From Mycobacterium sp. (GTDB lineage Bacteria; Actinomycetota; Actinomycetes; Mycobacteriales; Mycobacteriaceae), in NCBI GenBank assembly GCA_020438845.1, contig JAGQTV010000003.1, positions 1 to 35,334 of the forward strand: a stretch of 35,334 bases of DNA, in the 5' to 3' direction. How positions within the stretch are numbered: position 1 is the stretch's first letter; every line of letters starts with the position of its first letter. Below, piece by piece: positions 16,527 to 25,421 of the stretch. The translations under genes were made by a program, and so were the position numbers. The notes under the pieces are model-generated. The model did not search any database and was not told the DNA's origin. It saw only the letters and a list, made by a program, of their open reading frames with translations.

Positions 16527-18086
16527 ATGACCATCGCACCGCCAATACGGCCTCATCCCGACAAATCAGCACCCAGGCGGATACGGCCCGCAGCCGTGCT
16601 CGCCGTCGTTCTGGTCGCCTCGCTGGTGATCAATGTCGAGACGACCATCGTCAACGTCGGCCTCCCGACGCTGAACTCGGCGCTCGGAGCATCCACCCGC
16701 GGCCTGCAGTGGATCGTCGACGCCTACAACCTCGCCTTCGCCGCACTGGTCCTGGCCGGCGGAACGCTCGGCGACAAGTTTGGCCGCCGGGGAACGTTGA
16801 TCGCCGGCCTGATGCTCCTGGCGTTGAGCAGCGTCGCAGCGGCGCTGTGTACCACCACGGACTCGCTCATCATCGCGCGGCTGGTCATGGGAGTGGCTGC
16901 GGCGTTGATCTACCCGACCACCTTGGCGATCATCACCGATACCTTCCGCGACCCGAAGCAGCGCGCCGTCGCGATCGGGCTTTGGGGTGCGGTCACCGGC
17001 CTCGGCGTCGCGATCGGACCGATCCTCGGCGGTGCGTTGTTGGAGGTCTTCTGGTGGGGCAGCCTGTTTCTCGCGCTGGTGCCGATCGCCCTGGTCGCCG
17101 CCGTGGCGGCTCCGCTGGTCATTCCGCCCTCATCGGTTGACCGCGGTACGCGGCTGGACCGTGGCGGGCTGCTTCTCTCGGTGGTGATGCTCGGGTCGCT
17201 GGTCTACACGATCATCGAAGCGCCGGAACGCGGTTGGACCTCGCCGACAACCCTGGCCGGGTTCGGGTTGACGGTGGCCGCCGCGATTGGCTTCGCAGTG
17301 TGGGAACGTCGGCAGGCCGACCCGCTGATCGACGTCACGCTGTTCGCCAACCTGAGGTTCAGCGCGGCAAGCGGCGCAGTGACGGTGGCGTTCTTCGCCC
17401 TGTTCGGGTTCATCTTCCTGATCACTCAGTTCATGCAGCTTCTCCAAGGGTTCGGACCGCTGGGCACCGGGGTACGGATTCTGCCGGTGGCCCTGTCGAT
17501 CGCCGTCGGGTCGGTGCTGGGAACCCGGCTGGCGGTCAGCCGGGTCGGCACCAAGGTCGTGGTCTTCGTCGGCCTGGTGATGATGGCGGCCGCCTTCGCC
17601 TGGATCAACGTGATCGATCTGAGCGTCGGTTACCCGGAGATGGCTGCTCAGATGGTGCTGCTGGGCGCCGGCCTCGGGCTGACAACAGCACCCGCGACCG
17701 ACTCCATCATGGGGGTGGTGCGACCCGAGCAGGCCGGCGCCGGGTCGGCTGTCAACGACGCGACCCGTCAGGTGGGCGGAACTCTGGGGGTCGCAGTGAT
17801 CGGCAGCATCTTCTCGACCCTGTACATCCGTCAACTCACGGATAGTCCAGTGCTGCAGGCACTTCCGGCTCCGGTGCGATCGGTGGCCGAAGAAGGCCTG
17901 GCGCAGGGCCTGGCCGTCGCAGCGCAGTCACCGGGCCCGGCGTCTGTCGCCGTCCGAGACACTGTGACCGAGGCCTTCCTCTCCGGTATGGGCGCCGGTT
18001 GCCTGGCTGCGGCGGGGATCTGCCTGGCCGGAGCGGTGTTCGTGCTGGCGGCGCTGCCGGCACATCCGGTGAGGAGCCAGGCATGA
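16527..18086 (+). CDS. MFS exporter, DHA2 (14-helix) family
   Basis: A 519-residue membrane transporter of the EmrB/QacA (DHA2) group, a proton-driven exporter. Motif A reads GTLGDKFGRRGTLIAGL after helix 2 and DAYNLAFAALVLAGG in helix 2. The exporter motif C is GLGVAIGPILGG. The length and number of hydrophobic segments fit 14 helices. ATG 16527 has GAGGA 6 bases before it. Its TGA overlaps the next gene's ATG (ATGA), so translation is coupled to the SDR. Being first in the run that leads to the type III PKS, it is a candidate exporter of the polyketide product or a self-resistance pump. Confidence 0.92.
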   Translation: MTIAPPIRPHPDKSAPRRIRPAAVLAVVLVASLVINVETTIVNVGLPTLNSALGASTRGLQWIVDAYNLAFAALVLAGGTLGDKFGRRGTLIAGLMLLALSSVAAALCTTTDSLIIARLVMGVAAALIYPTTLAIITDTFRDPKQRAVAIGLWGAVTGLGVAIGPILGGALLEVFWWGSLFLALVPIALVAAVAAPLVIPPSSVDRGTRLDRGGLLLSVVMLGSLVYTIIEAPERGWTSPTTLAGFGLTVAAAIGFAVWERRQADPLIDVTLFANLRFSAASGAVTVAFFALFGFIFLITQFMQLLQGFGPLGTGVRILPVALSIAVGSVLGTRLAVSRVGTKVVVFVGLVMMAAAFAWINVIDLSVGYPEMAAQMVLLGAGLGLTTAPATDSIMGVVRPEQAGAGSAVNDATRQVGGTLGVAVIGSIFSTLYIRQLTDSPVLQALPAPVRSVAEEGLAQGLAVAAQSPGPASVAVRDTVTEAFLSGMGAGCLAAAGICLAGAVFVLAALPAHPVRSQA

Positions 18087-18871
18087 ACCGAACCGAAAAA
18101 TACGGTCCGTGGGCGTTGATCACCGGTGCGAGCGATGGGATCGGCCGGGCGATAGCGGCCCGGGTAGCGGCCGAAGGACTCAACGTGGTGCTGGCCGCCC
18201 GAAACGAGGCGGCGCTGCATCAGCTCGCCGCGGAACTGGCCCGCACTTCGAACATCGAGACCCGCGTCGTCCCTGTCGATCTCAGCGCGGTCGACGGACC
18301 GATGAGGCTCATCGCCGCAGTGGACGACCTACCCGTCGGGTTGGCTGTCCTGGCAGCAGGCTTCGGCGGCGTGCGGTCATTTGCCGACTCCTCGCCTGCC
18401 GCTGAGGCCGAGATGATCGCGGTCAACGTGAGTGCGGTCGCGCAGTTGGCCCAGTACTTCGCCCACCGGATGGCCAGGCGCGCGCGCGGGGGCATCGTCC
18501 TGTTCGGATCCCTCCTGGGTTGGCAGGGTGTCCCCGGGCAGGCCAACTATGCCGCGACCAAGGGCTACGTGCAGGCCTTGGGCGAGGGCCTGCACGCCGA
18601 ACTCAAGCCGCACGGAGTCGATGTGCTCTGCGTCGCGCCGGGGCCGGTGCATTCCGGCTTCGCCAATCGCGCCGGTATGACGATGCCGTCTGCCACCACA
18701 CCCGATGTGGTGGCTTCCAGCGTCTGGACCACACTGGGCCGACGGACCACCGTCGTGCCCGGCGCGCAGGGCAAACTGCTCACGGCAAGCTTGAAGACGC
18801 TTCCCAGACCGGTGCGCAGCGCGATTCTTGCGCGCGTCATGGAATCCATGCGGAACGCCGATGGACCTTAG
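18083..18871 (+). CDS. Short-chain dehydrogenase/reductase (classical SDR)
   Basis: A 262-residue NAD(P)-dependent oxidoreductase. The cofactor motif TGASDGIG is at residues about 14-21; AARNE after the second strand, with its Arg, suggests NADPH. NVSAV is the structural Asn region, and the catalytic pair is Tyr156/Lys160 (NYAATKGY) with Ser in LFGSLLGW. The C-terminal 40 residues (after VVPGAQGKLLTA) resemble the lipid-linked SDRs common in mycobacteria. Its start overlaps the MFS stop by ATGA, with GAGGAG upstream. The gap of 188 bases to the PKS gene could hold a second promoter. The substrate is unknown, perhaps a keto group on the polyketide or a fatty precursor. Confidence 0.9.
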   Translation: MNRTEKYGPWALITGASDGIGRAIAARVAAEGLNVVLAARNEAALHQLAAELARTSNIETRVVPVDLSAVDGPMRLIAAVDDLPVGLAVLAAGFGGVRSFADSSPAAEAEMIAVNVSAVAQLAQYFAHRMARRARGGIVLFGSLLGWQGVPGQANYAATKGYVQALGEGLHAELKPHGVDVLCVAPGPVHSGFANRAGMTMPSATTPDVVASSVWTTLGRRTTVVPGAQGKLLTASLKTLPRPVRSAILARVMESMRNADGP

Positions 18872-19059
18872 CCGCCGAATCGCAACATGCGTGGGGATGC
18901 TGGGCGTCGCCGATCACGGGGTCGGAAGACCGGTTGTGCTCTGACCCTCGCTGTTCAGCGGTGTCGTGTTGTCAGACACGTCACACCGGGCCATCCGCCG
19001 GGCCGGTGGCTCCGAATGCACGCCATAACACAGCGAAATGGATCGGAAGGAGAACAACG

Positions 19060-20160
19060 GTGAAGTCCACCAGTTTCGGGCGGAGTTCCCAGGGGCCTGC
19101 CAGCATTGTCGCGGCGGTGCAGGGGGCGCTTCCCGCCAACCGTTACAGCCAGGCCGAGATCACCGAGGCGCTGACCCGCTTGCCTCAATTCGTCCCGCAC
19201 GCGGATCTGCTGCGGCGTTTTCATCAGACCGCGAAAGTTGAGCATCGGCACCTCGCGCTGCGGCTCGAGGAATACCCCCAGCTGCAGGACTTCGGCCAGA
19301 CCAACACGCTGTTCCTCGAGCACGCGGTGAACTTATGCAGCGACGCGGTCTCGGCAGCTCTCGAGGACGCCGGTCTGCGGCCCGAGGATGTTGATCTGAT
19401 CGTCTCCACGACGGTCACCGGTGTCGCGGTGCCGTCTCTTGAGGCCCGGATCGCCGGTCGGTTGGGTATGCGCCCGGACGTGCGGCGGGTTCCGCTGTTC
19501 GGTCTTGGCTGCGTAGCCGGCGCGGCCGGATTGGCCCGAGTTCACGACTACCTCCGCGGCAACCCCGATGGGGTGGCGGTGTTGGTGTCGGCGGAGTTGT
19601 GTTCGTTGACCTTCCCGGCGTTGGGTGCCGACGTGGCAGGACTGGTGGGGACGGCGCTGTTCGGCGACGGAGCTGCCGCCGTGGTTGCGGTCGGTGAGCG
19701 CCGGGCGGAGAAGCTTGGTCTCAGCGGGCCGCGGGTGATCGACACCGCGAGCCGGCTGTATCCCGACTCGCTGCGCACCATGGGCTGGGATGTCGACTCA
19801 TCCGGATTCCGGCTTGTGCTCTCACCAGATGTTCCCGACATGATCAACCGCTACCTGAGGGCGGACCTCGACGGATTCCTCGGGGCTCACGGCCTCGATG
19901 TCGCCGATATCGGGGTGTGGGTCAGTCACCCCGGTGGCCCGAAGATCATCGAGGCGATCACCGACAGCCTCGATCTGCCGCCGGACGCTCTCGAGCTCAC
20001 CTGGCGCTCGCTGGCTGATATAGGCAACATCTCCTCTTCGTCAGTCCTGCACATTCTGCGTGACACCATGACAAAACGGCCCGCCGACGGATCCCCGGCC
20101 GTGATGATGGCGATGGGCCCCGGATTCTGCTCGGAGCTGCTGCTCCTGCAATGGCAGTAA
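19060..20160 (+). CDS. Type III polyketide synthase (chalcone synthase-like)
   Basis: A 366-residue homodimeric enzyme that extends an acyl-CoA starter with malonyl-CoA units and cyclises the chain to an alkylpyrone, alkylresorcinol or related ring. The complete catalytic triad is visible: Cys151 (FGLGCVAGAAGL), His290 (VSHPGGPKI) and Asn323 (GNISSSSV). The end motif 'MAMGPGFCSELLLLQW' is the family's GFGPG-type loop. The sequence is of the mycobacterial Pks10/Pks11/Pks18 group, which favour long fatty acyl starters. GTG 19060 is preceded by AAGGAG at 7 bases; I see no better start upstream. It lies 10 bases before the ICMT methyltransferase gene, and the order PKS, methyltransferase, flavoprotein matches srsABC-type phenolic-lipid operons. 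Confidence 0.93.
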   Translation: MKSTSFGRSSQGPASIVAAVQGALPANRYSQAEITEALTRLPQFVPHADLLRRFHQTAKVEHRHLALRLEEYPQLQDFGQTNTLFLEHAVNLCSDAVSAALEDAGLRPEDVDLIVSTTVTGVAVPSLEARIAGRLGMRPDVRRVPLFGLGCVAGAAGLARVHDYLRGNPDGVAVLVSAELCSLTFPALGADVAGLVGTALFGDGAAAVVAVGERRAEKLGLSGPRVIDTASRLYPDSLRTMGWDVDSSGFRLVLSPDVPDMINRYLRADLDGFLGAHGLDVADIGVWVSHPGGPKIIEAITDSLDLPPDALELTWRSLADIGNISSSSVLHILRDTMTKRPADGSPAVMMAMGPGFCSELLLLQWQ

Positions 20161-20170
20161 GGGGGATCAG

Positions 20171-20680
20171 ATGATGTGGTATCCAGTTCTTCTACTCGCA
20201 GTCGGCCTCGAGCGAATCGCCGAAATGGTTCTGGCGCAACGAAATCTGTCCTGGAGCCGGGCGCGCGGCGGAATCGAGTTGGGTGCAGGTCACTACCCGG
20301 TCATGGTCGTCTTACATCTGGCGCTGCTAGTGGGCTGTGCGCTTGAGGTCCTCGTGCTGCACCGCCCGTTCATTCCGGCGCTGGGGTGGTCGATGTTGGC
20401 CCTCGTCGCCGCCGCCCAGGGTCTGCGCTGGTGGTGCATCGCCACACTGGGACGACAGTGGAACACCCGCGTCGTGGTGATACCCGGTGCAGCGCGGATC
20501 ACCGGAGGTCCCTATCGCTGGCTGTCACACCCCAACTACGTCGCGGTGATCCTGGAGGGGCTGGCCCTTCCGCTCGTCCACACCGCGTGGCTGACGGCGT
20601 TGGCGTTCACCACGCTCAACGCTGTTCTGTTGAGCACCCGTGTCGCCGTGGAGAATTCAGCATTGGAGAGGCTGGCATGA
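20171..20680 (+). CDS. Isoprenylcysteine carboxyl methyltransferase (ICMT)-family membrane methyltransferase
   Basis: A 169-residue membrane protein with about four or five hydrophobic helices and the ICMT-family signature RITGGPYRWLSHPNY followed by VAVILEG, at about residues 108-129. The family uses S-adenosylmethionine. Bacterial members beside type III PKS genes methylate alkylresorcinol or alkylpyrone hydroxyls rather than proteins. Two ATGs (20171 and 20174) follow a GGGGGA ribosome site; the first is used here. Its stop overlaps the next gene's ATG (ATGA), so it is tightly coupled to the flavoprotein gene. Confidence 0.9.
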   Translation: MMWYPVLLLAVGLERIAEMVLAQRNLSWSRARGGIELGAGHYPVMVVLHLALLVGCALEVLVLHRPFIPALGWSMLALVAAAQGLRWWCIATLGRQWNTRVVVIPGAARITGGPYRWLSHPNYVAVILEGLALPLVHTAWLTALAFTTLNAVLLSTRVAVENSALERLA

Positions 20681-21690
20681 ACGACCTCATCGTCGCCGGA
20701 GGCGGACCTGCGGGGCTGGCCACGGCGATTCACGCGGCCCGCGCCGGCCTCGAGGTAACGGTGGTCGAGCGGCGCCCGGGCCCGGTCGACAAGGCCTGCG
20801 GGGAGGGGTTGATGCCGCACACCTTGCGCCACCTCGACTCCCTCGGCATTACCCCGTACGGCAAACCTTTTCGCGGCATCACCTATCTCGACCGGACTCG
20901 ACGTGTCGAGGCGCGCTTTCCCGACGGAGCCGGTCGAGGGGTTCGGCGCACAGTGCTGTCCGAGGCCCTTCACGACACCGCAGCAAGCTCAGGGGTCCGA
21001 ATCGTCCGGGGTGATATCCGAGATGTCGACCAGGACGAATACTCGGTTCGGTGCGGCGGTCTGCAGGCCCGCTATCTGGCAGCGGCAGACGGCTTGCACT
21101 CGCCCATCCGTCGTCAACTCGGGCTGGACCGGCCCAGCGGTCGCGGGCGCCGGTGGGGCATCCGCCGACACTTTCACATCGCTCCGTGGAGCGATACCGT
21201 CGAGGTTTACTGGGCCGCGCACACCGAGGCCTATGTGACTCCGGTGTCTGACGATTGCGTCGGGGTGGCCGTCCTCACCTCCCGGCAGGGCAAGTTTGAG
21301 GATCATTTGCGGGAATTCCCCGCTCTCGCAAGCCGACTCGCAGGCGCCAACCACGGACCCACCCGCGCGGCCGGGCCGCTGCGCCAGCGTGCCCATCGCC
21401 AACATCACGGCAGGGTCATGCTGGTCGGAGACGCCGCCGGATACGTGGATGCACTCACTGGTGAGGGGCTCGGAATCGCCTTCGGCGGTGCCGAAATCCT
21501 GGCCGGATGCGTGGTGGCGGACGACCCGGCTCACTACTCCCGGCAATGGCGCCGCATGTCCCGGCGATATCGGCTGATGACCGCCGCCCTCCTGACGGCG
21601 AGCAACTCGCCGGCTCGGACCATGATCGTACCGGCCGCCGCCACTCTGCCGAAGGTCTTCAACCAGGCGGTGAGACTGCTGGCGCAGTAA
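20677..21690 (+). CDS. FAD-dependent oxidoreductase (geranylgeranyl reductase / hydroxylase-like)
   Basis: A 337-residue flavoprotein. The Rossmann motif GGGPAGLATAIHAARAGL lies near the N-terminus, with Glu in VVERRPG binding the ribose. CGEGLMP follows, and the second FAD motif is MLVGDAAGYVDALTGEGLG at about 248-266. This pattern is that of the geranylgeranyl reductase, PHBH and halogenase superfamily. In type III PKS operons such a protein oxidises the methylated ring, for example hydroxylation toward a quinone (SrsC role). That role is inferred from position. It overlaps the ICMT stop by ATGA and is the last gene of the run. Confidence 0.9.
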   Translation: MNDLIVAGGGPAGLATAIHAARAGLEVTVVERRPGPVDKACGEGLMPHTLRHLDSLGITPYGKPFRGITYLDRTRRVEARFPDGAGRGVRRTVLSEALHDTAASSGVRIVRGDIRDVDQDEYSVRCGGLQARYLAAADGLHSPIRRQLGLDRPSGRGRRWGIRRHFHIAPWSDTVEVYWAAHTEAYVTPVSDDCVGVAVLTSRQGKFEDHLREFPALASRLAGANHGPTRAAGPLRQRAHRQHHGRVMLVGDAAGYVDALTGEGLGIAFGGAEILAGCVVADDPAHYSRQWRRMSRRYRLMTAALLTASNSPARTMIVPAAATLPKVFNQAVRLLAQ

Positions 21691-21760
21691 GTGGGCTGGG
21701 CCTGTTCCAACAAGCGCGAGGCAACGCCTCACGGGCTGGTGATCGCCGGTGGGCCTGCGA

Positions 21761-21778
21761 TCGGCTGACAACAGCCGG
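21761..21778 (+). terminator. Small hairpin after the PKS operon
   Basis: TCGGCTG and CAGCCGG (six Watson-Crick pairs plus one G-U) enclose a 4-base loop, about 70 bases after the flavoprotein stop. There is no T-tract. A weak candidate for the operon end; nothing else stands out in 21691-21891. Confidence 0.25.
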
Positions 21779-21891
21779 GGCTCGGGATGGACATAGGGCT
21801 ACTGCCACAAACCTGGTTGTGTTGTCTTCGCGGGCAGGAGAGTTCGTTCTTCGAATTGAATGAATCAAAAGCTGTGAGCTCAGGACGAACG

Positions 21892-21897
21892 TAGGCT
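21892..21897 (+). promoter_or_regulatory. Candidate leaderless -10 element of fadD (TAGGCT)
   Basis: TAGGCT (TANNNT) lies 6 bases before GTG 21904, the same geometry as at 1231-1243; the two sites share TAGG-base-TACCGCC before the start codon. No ribosome site is present. This suggests fadD has its own leaderless promoter rather than depending on the PKS operon. Confidence 0.6.
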
Positions 21898-21903
21898 ACC
21901 GCC

Positions 21904-23745
21904 GTGACAACACCACAGCCTGCCGGTGACAACCTCCGGATCGCGCGAGTCGAGAAGCGACTGCCAACGGTCGCAAAAATGCTCGTCGCGAGGGTCGCCG
22001 CGACTCCCGGGCGGGAGGCGTTTCGCTATCCCCGTGGTGATCGATGGGAGAGCGTCACCTGGCAGCAGGTCGACGACCGCGTCCGGACCATCGCCGCCGG
22101 CCTGATCTCGCTCGGCGTCGCCCCGGGCGAACGCGTCGCTCTTATTTCGTCGACGCGTTATGAGTGGGTGATCGTCGATTACGGCGTGCTGTGCGCGCGT
22201 GCGGCGACTACGACGGTGTATCCGACCACCATCGCCGCCGACGTCGCCTTCATTGTCGGCAATTCCGGGAGCCGGGTGGTGGTGGCGGAGGATCAGAGTC
22301 AGGTCGACAAACTGGTCGAGCGTCGTGCGGACATTCCCGATGTGATCAACGTCGTGGTCATCGACGGCGAAGGTGACGGGGACTGGGTGATCACGCTCGA
22401 GGAACTCGAGCGACGCGGTAAAGAGCTGCTGGACAAGTCCCCCGGCGCTGTCGACGAGCGGATCGAGGCCGGCCGGGCCGACGACCTCGCCGCCATCATC
22501 TACACCTCCGGTACCACGGGCAACCCCAAGGGGGTCCAGCTCACCAACGTGGCGGGAACCTACATCCCGTCGGCCGTCGATACGCTGGACAGCGTCTACC
22601 CCGACGACCTGAACTACGTGTGGTTGCCACTGTCGCACTCGTTCGGCAAGGTCATGACGTCTATGCCGCTGGTGGTCGGGTTCCCCAGCGTGATCGACGG
22701 CCGCGTGCCCAAGCTGGCCGAAAACCTCGGCATCCTGCGTCCCACCTTCCTCTGCGCGGTGCCCCGTGTCCTGGAGAAGGTCAAGGCCGGCGTGCAGGGC
22801 GCGATCGCAGAGATGACCGGCGTGAAAAAGGTGATGGCCGACTGGGCCATCGGGGTCGGCCTCCAGGTAGCCCGGGCGCGGCAGGCCGGCAAGCGGCCAT
22901 CGCCGGTGTTACAGGTCCAGCACCAACTGGCCGACAGGCTGGTGCTGTTCGGAATTCGGGAGAAGCTGGGCGGCCGGCTGCGCTTCGTCATGACCGCCTC
23001 GGCGCCATTGGACCGCGACGTCGCATTGTGGTTCGACGCCATCGGCATCCCCGTAGTCGAGGGTTACGGACTGACTGAGACATCCGCTGCGTCGTTACTG
23101 AATCGCCTCGACGCGTACCGCTTCGGGACCGTGGGTGTGCCACTGCCCGGCACGGAGGTGCGGATCGCCGAGGATGGAGAGGTTCTCCTGCGTGGGCCGG
23201 GAGTGATGATCGGCTACCACGAAATGCCGGAGGCCACTGCCGAGGTGCTGGAGCCGGACGGCTGGTTCCACACCGGCGACATCGGCGAGCTCGACCCAGA
23301 CGGGTACCTGCGGATCACCGACCGCAAGAAAGATCTGTTCAAGACTTCGCAGGGCAAGTACGTGGCGCCATCGGCGATCGCCGCGGCCTTCGGCGGCATC
23401 TGCCCGTACGTCGCCGAGTTCGTGGTGTACGGCGAAGCCCGTCCGTACGCTGTCGCGTTGGTCGCGCTGGACCCGGACGCGATCAAAGCGTGGGCAGCCA
23501 AACAGGGCCTTGGCGACAAATCCTTCGCCGAGATCGCGCGCGATCCGCAGACCCGCGAGCTCGTCGGTGGGTACATTGACCAGCTCAACGCACAGCTCAA
23601 TCGCTGGGAGCAGATCAAGAAGTTCACGATCATCGATCGGGAGCTATCGATAGCGGCCGGTGACCTGACACCGAGCATGAAGCTGCGCCGCAAGGCCGTG
23701 GTCACCAACTTCGCGGAACAGTTGGAGGATCTGTACGACAAGTGA
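21904..23745 (+). CDS. fadD: Long-chain fatty acyl-CoA synthetase, FadD15-like
   Basis: A 613-residue adenylate-forming enzyme that activates long-chain fatty acids to acyl-CoA in two steps through an acyl-AMP. The P-loop motif YTSGTTGNPKGV is at 200-211, the A5-type motif is VEGYGLTETSA, the TGDIGELDPDGYLRITDRKKD block precedes the hinge, and the C-terminal TPSMKLRRK (Lys593) is the form seen in eukaryotic-like and FadD15 enzymes. The length and these motifs match FadD15 rather than the shorter fatty acyl-AMP ligases, which carry an insertion. It could supply acyl-CoA starters to the type III PKS just upstream, or serve general lipid metabolism. It starts at GTG 21904. Confidence 0.92.
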   Translation: MTTPQPAGDNLRIARVEKRLPTVAKMLVARVAATPGREAFRYPRGDRWESVTWQQVDDRVRTIAAGLISLGVAPGERVALISSTRYEWVIVDYGVLCARAATTTVYPTTIAADVAFIVGNSGSRVVVAEDQSQVDKLVERRADIPDVINVVVIDGEGDGDWVITLEELERRGKELLDKSPGAVDERIEAGRADDLAAIIYTSGTTGNPKGVQLTNVAGTYIPSAVDTLDSVYPDDLNYVWLPLSHSFGKVMTSMPLVVGFPSVIDGRVPKLAENLGILRPTFLCAVPRVLEKVKAGVQGAIAEMTGVKKVMADWAIGVGLQVARARQAGKRPSPVLQVQHQLADRLVLFGIREKLGGRLRFVMTASAPLDRDVALWFDAIGIPVVEGYGLTETSAASLLNRLDAYRFGTVGVPLPGTEVRIAEDGEVLLRGPGVMIGYHEMPEATAEVLEPDGWFHTGDIGELDPDGYLRITDRKKDLFKTSQGKYVAPSAIAAAFGGICPYVAEFVVYGEARPYAVALVALDPDAIKAWAAKQGLGDKSFAEIARDPQTRELVGGYIDQLNAQLNRWEQIKKFTIIDRELSIAAGDLTPSMKLRRKAVVTNFAEQLEDLYDK

Positions 23746-23804
23746 CCCCAGCACATCTGGAGGGCTCCATGTTGTGCGGTATTCCCCCGGCGTGAGGTGC
23801 AGCC

Positions 23805-25421
23805 CTACGAGGTTCTCGCCATTGCCTCGACCGTTTGGGTCGCGCAATTGATGAGCGTTGGCCGTGCGCGATCGGCGATGCCGGCTCGAACCAGCTCAGT
23901 GACCTCGTCGGCGGTGTGCGCTTCGTGGGCGTCGACGCCGTAGCTGGCGGCGGTGGCCACGACGTCGAGGCCCGGCAGGTCGAGGCCCGGGACCCCTGGC
24001 GTCTGCTCAATAAAGCCGAACTGCTTGAGCACCCCGTACTCGGTGTTCGAGGCGACGACCACCGTGATCGGGATCTGGTACTTAGCCGCGGTCCACAGGG
24101 CGGTGATGGCGTAGTGCATCGAGCCGTCACCCATGAGCGCGACCACGGGCCGGTCCTGGGCAGCAAGCTGTGCCCCGACAGCGGCCGGCAACCCGTAGCC
24201 CAGGCCACCACCGGCAGCCGACAGGTGTGAAAGTCGTTGACCGGGCCGGATGCAGTCGACGATCGCGGTCTCGTTGCTGCCGGCTTCGCTCACCCACAGG
24301 GCATTCGGCGGGGCGGCCTTTGCGACTGCGCTCCAGAGATTCTCTGGTGCCAGGGGTGTGGATCCCGGTTGAACATCTGGAGCTACGCGCCGGGATGCCG
24401 GGGTAGGCCGCTGCGTCGGGGCGGAGGCGTCACACAGTGCCCGCGCGGCGCAGGCCAGGTCGGCGACGATGGCGTCGCCCACGGGCGCGCGGGCCGCCTC
24501 GTCGGGGTCGTTGGTGATGTGGATCAGCGACGCCCCCTCGGGCAGGTAGGGCCCCGGAATCAGCGGGTAGTAGCGAAACACCGGCGCTCCGATCACTACG
24601 ACCAGGTCGTGCCCCGTGAGCGTCGCAGAAATCCACCCGGCCCCGGGCGGCAATATGCCCTGGTAGAGCGGGTGGTTCTCGGGGAATCCGCTCCATCCGG
24701 TCAACGGCGCGGTCCAGACCGGCAGGTTGTTGCGTTCAGCGAGGGCGATCACGTTGTCCCAGGCGTCGAAACGCTCCACGTCGCCACCGACGACGAGTAC
24801 GGGCGAGGCCGCGGACTGTATCCGCTGACAAATCTGTTGAGCCAACTCGGGGGGGAAACCGGAGGCGCGAGTCACCGTCCGGTTGCGCACGACGGCGACG
24901 TCGGACTGCTGCTTCTCGGTCAATTCGACCGGCAGATCGTCCATCGGCAGCGACACGAACACCGGTCCCATCGGCGGCGTGGTTGCCAGGTGGATGGCGT
25001 GAGCGAGCACCGCCGGCGCTTCGCTGGCGATCGCCGGTTCGGCGGCCCACTTCACGAAAGGCTTCGGAACGGTGGTGGACTCGATGTTTGTCAGCAGGCA
25101 GTACTGGTTCTGCATGAACCGGCGCTGATTGCCGGCCGTCACGATCAACGGGGTCTTGTTGACATAGGCATTGTATAACTGGCCCTGGGCGTTTCCCATG
25201 CCGGGGGCGGTGTGCAGATTCACCAGCGCCGGTCGGCCCGTCACCTGGGCGTAGGCATCGGCCATCCCGACCGGAATCATCTCCTGCAGACCCAGCAGGT
25301 AGCGGAAATCGGCCGGAAAGTCCTCCAGCAGAGAGAGTTCCGAAGATCCGGGATTGCCGAACCAGGTTGTCAAACCGTGGGCGCGGCACAGATCCAGGAT
25401 GGCGTTGCGAACCGTTGGCAT
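23805..25421 (-). CDS. mdlC: Benzoylformate decarboxylase-like ThDP enzyme
   Basis: A 538-residue thiamine-diphosphate enzyme similar throughout to Pseudomonas putida benzoylformate decarboxylase (BFD), which turns benzoylformate into benzaldehyde in mandelate breakdown. Matching features are GNPGSSEL (Ser26), LGLQEMIPVG (Glu47, cofactor activation), VNLHTAPGMGNA (His70) and the ThDP motif from GDGS (Asp432) to Asn459, with the same 27-residue spacing as BFD. One key site differs: the FRYHQY of BFD, holding His281, reads FRYYPL here, so Tyr285 replaces the histidine. Activity or substrate may therefore differ. ATG 25421 gives the family length and the BFD numbering. It converges with fadD and stands apart from other mandelate genes in this window. 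Confidence 0.85.
   Translation of the reverse strand: MPTVRNAILDLCRAHGLTTWFGNPGSSELSLLEDFPADFRYLLGLQEMIPVGMADAYAQVTGRPALVNLHTAPGMGNAQGQLYNAYVNKTPLIVTAGNQRRFMQNQYCLLTNIESTTVPKPFVKWAAEPAIASEAPAVLAHAIHLATTPPMGPVFVSLPMDDLPVELTEKQQSDVAVVRNRTVTRASGFPPELAQQICQRIQSAASPVLVVGGDVERFDAWDNVIALAERNNLPVWTAPLTGWSGFPENHPLYQGILPPGAGWISATLTGHDLVVVIGAPVFRYYPLIPGPYLPEGASLIHITNDPDEAARAPVGDAIVADLACAARALCDASAPTQRPTPASRRVAPDVQPGSTPLAPENLWSAVAKAAPPNALWVSEAGSNETAIVDCIRPGQRLSHLSAAGGGLGYGLPAAVGAQLAAQDRPVVALMGDGSMHYAITALWTAAKYQIPITVVVASNTEYGVLKQFGFIEQTPGVPGLDLPGLDVVATAASYGVDAHEAHTADEVTELVRAGIADRARPTLINCATQTVEAMARTS

Noticed and set aside
24237-25178. 313-codon frame antisense to the BFD-like gene
   Set aside because: Arg/Gly/His-rich shadow with no motif; the opposite strand has a complete ThDP enzyme.
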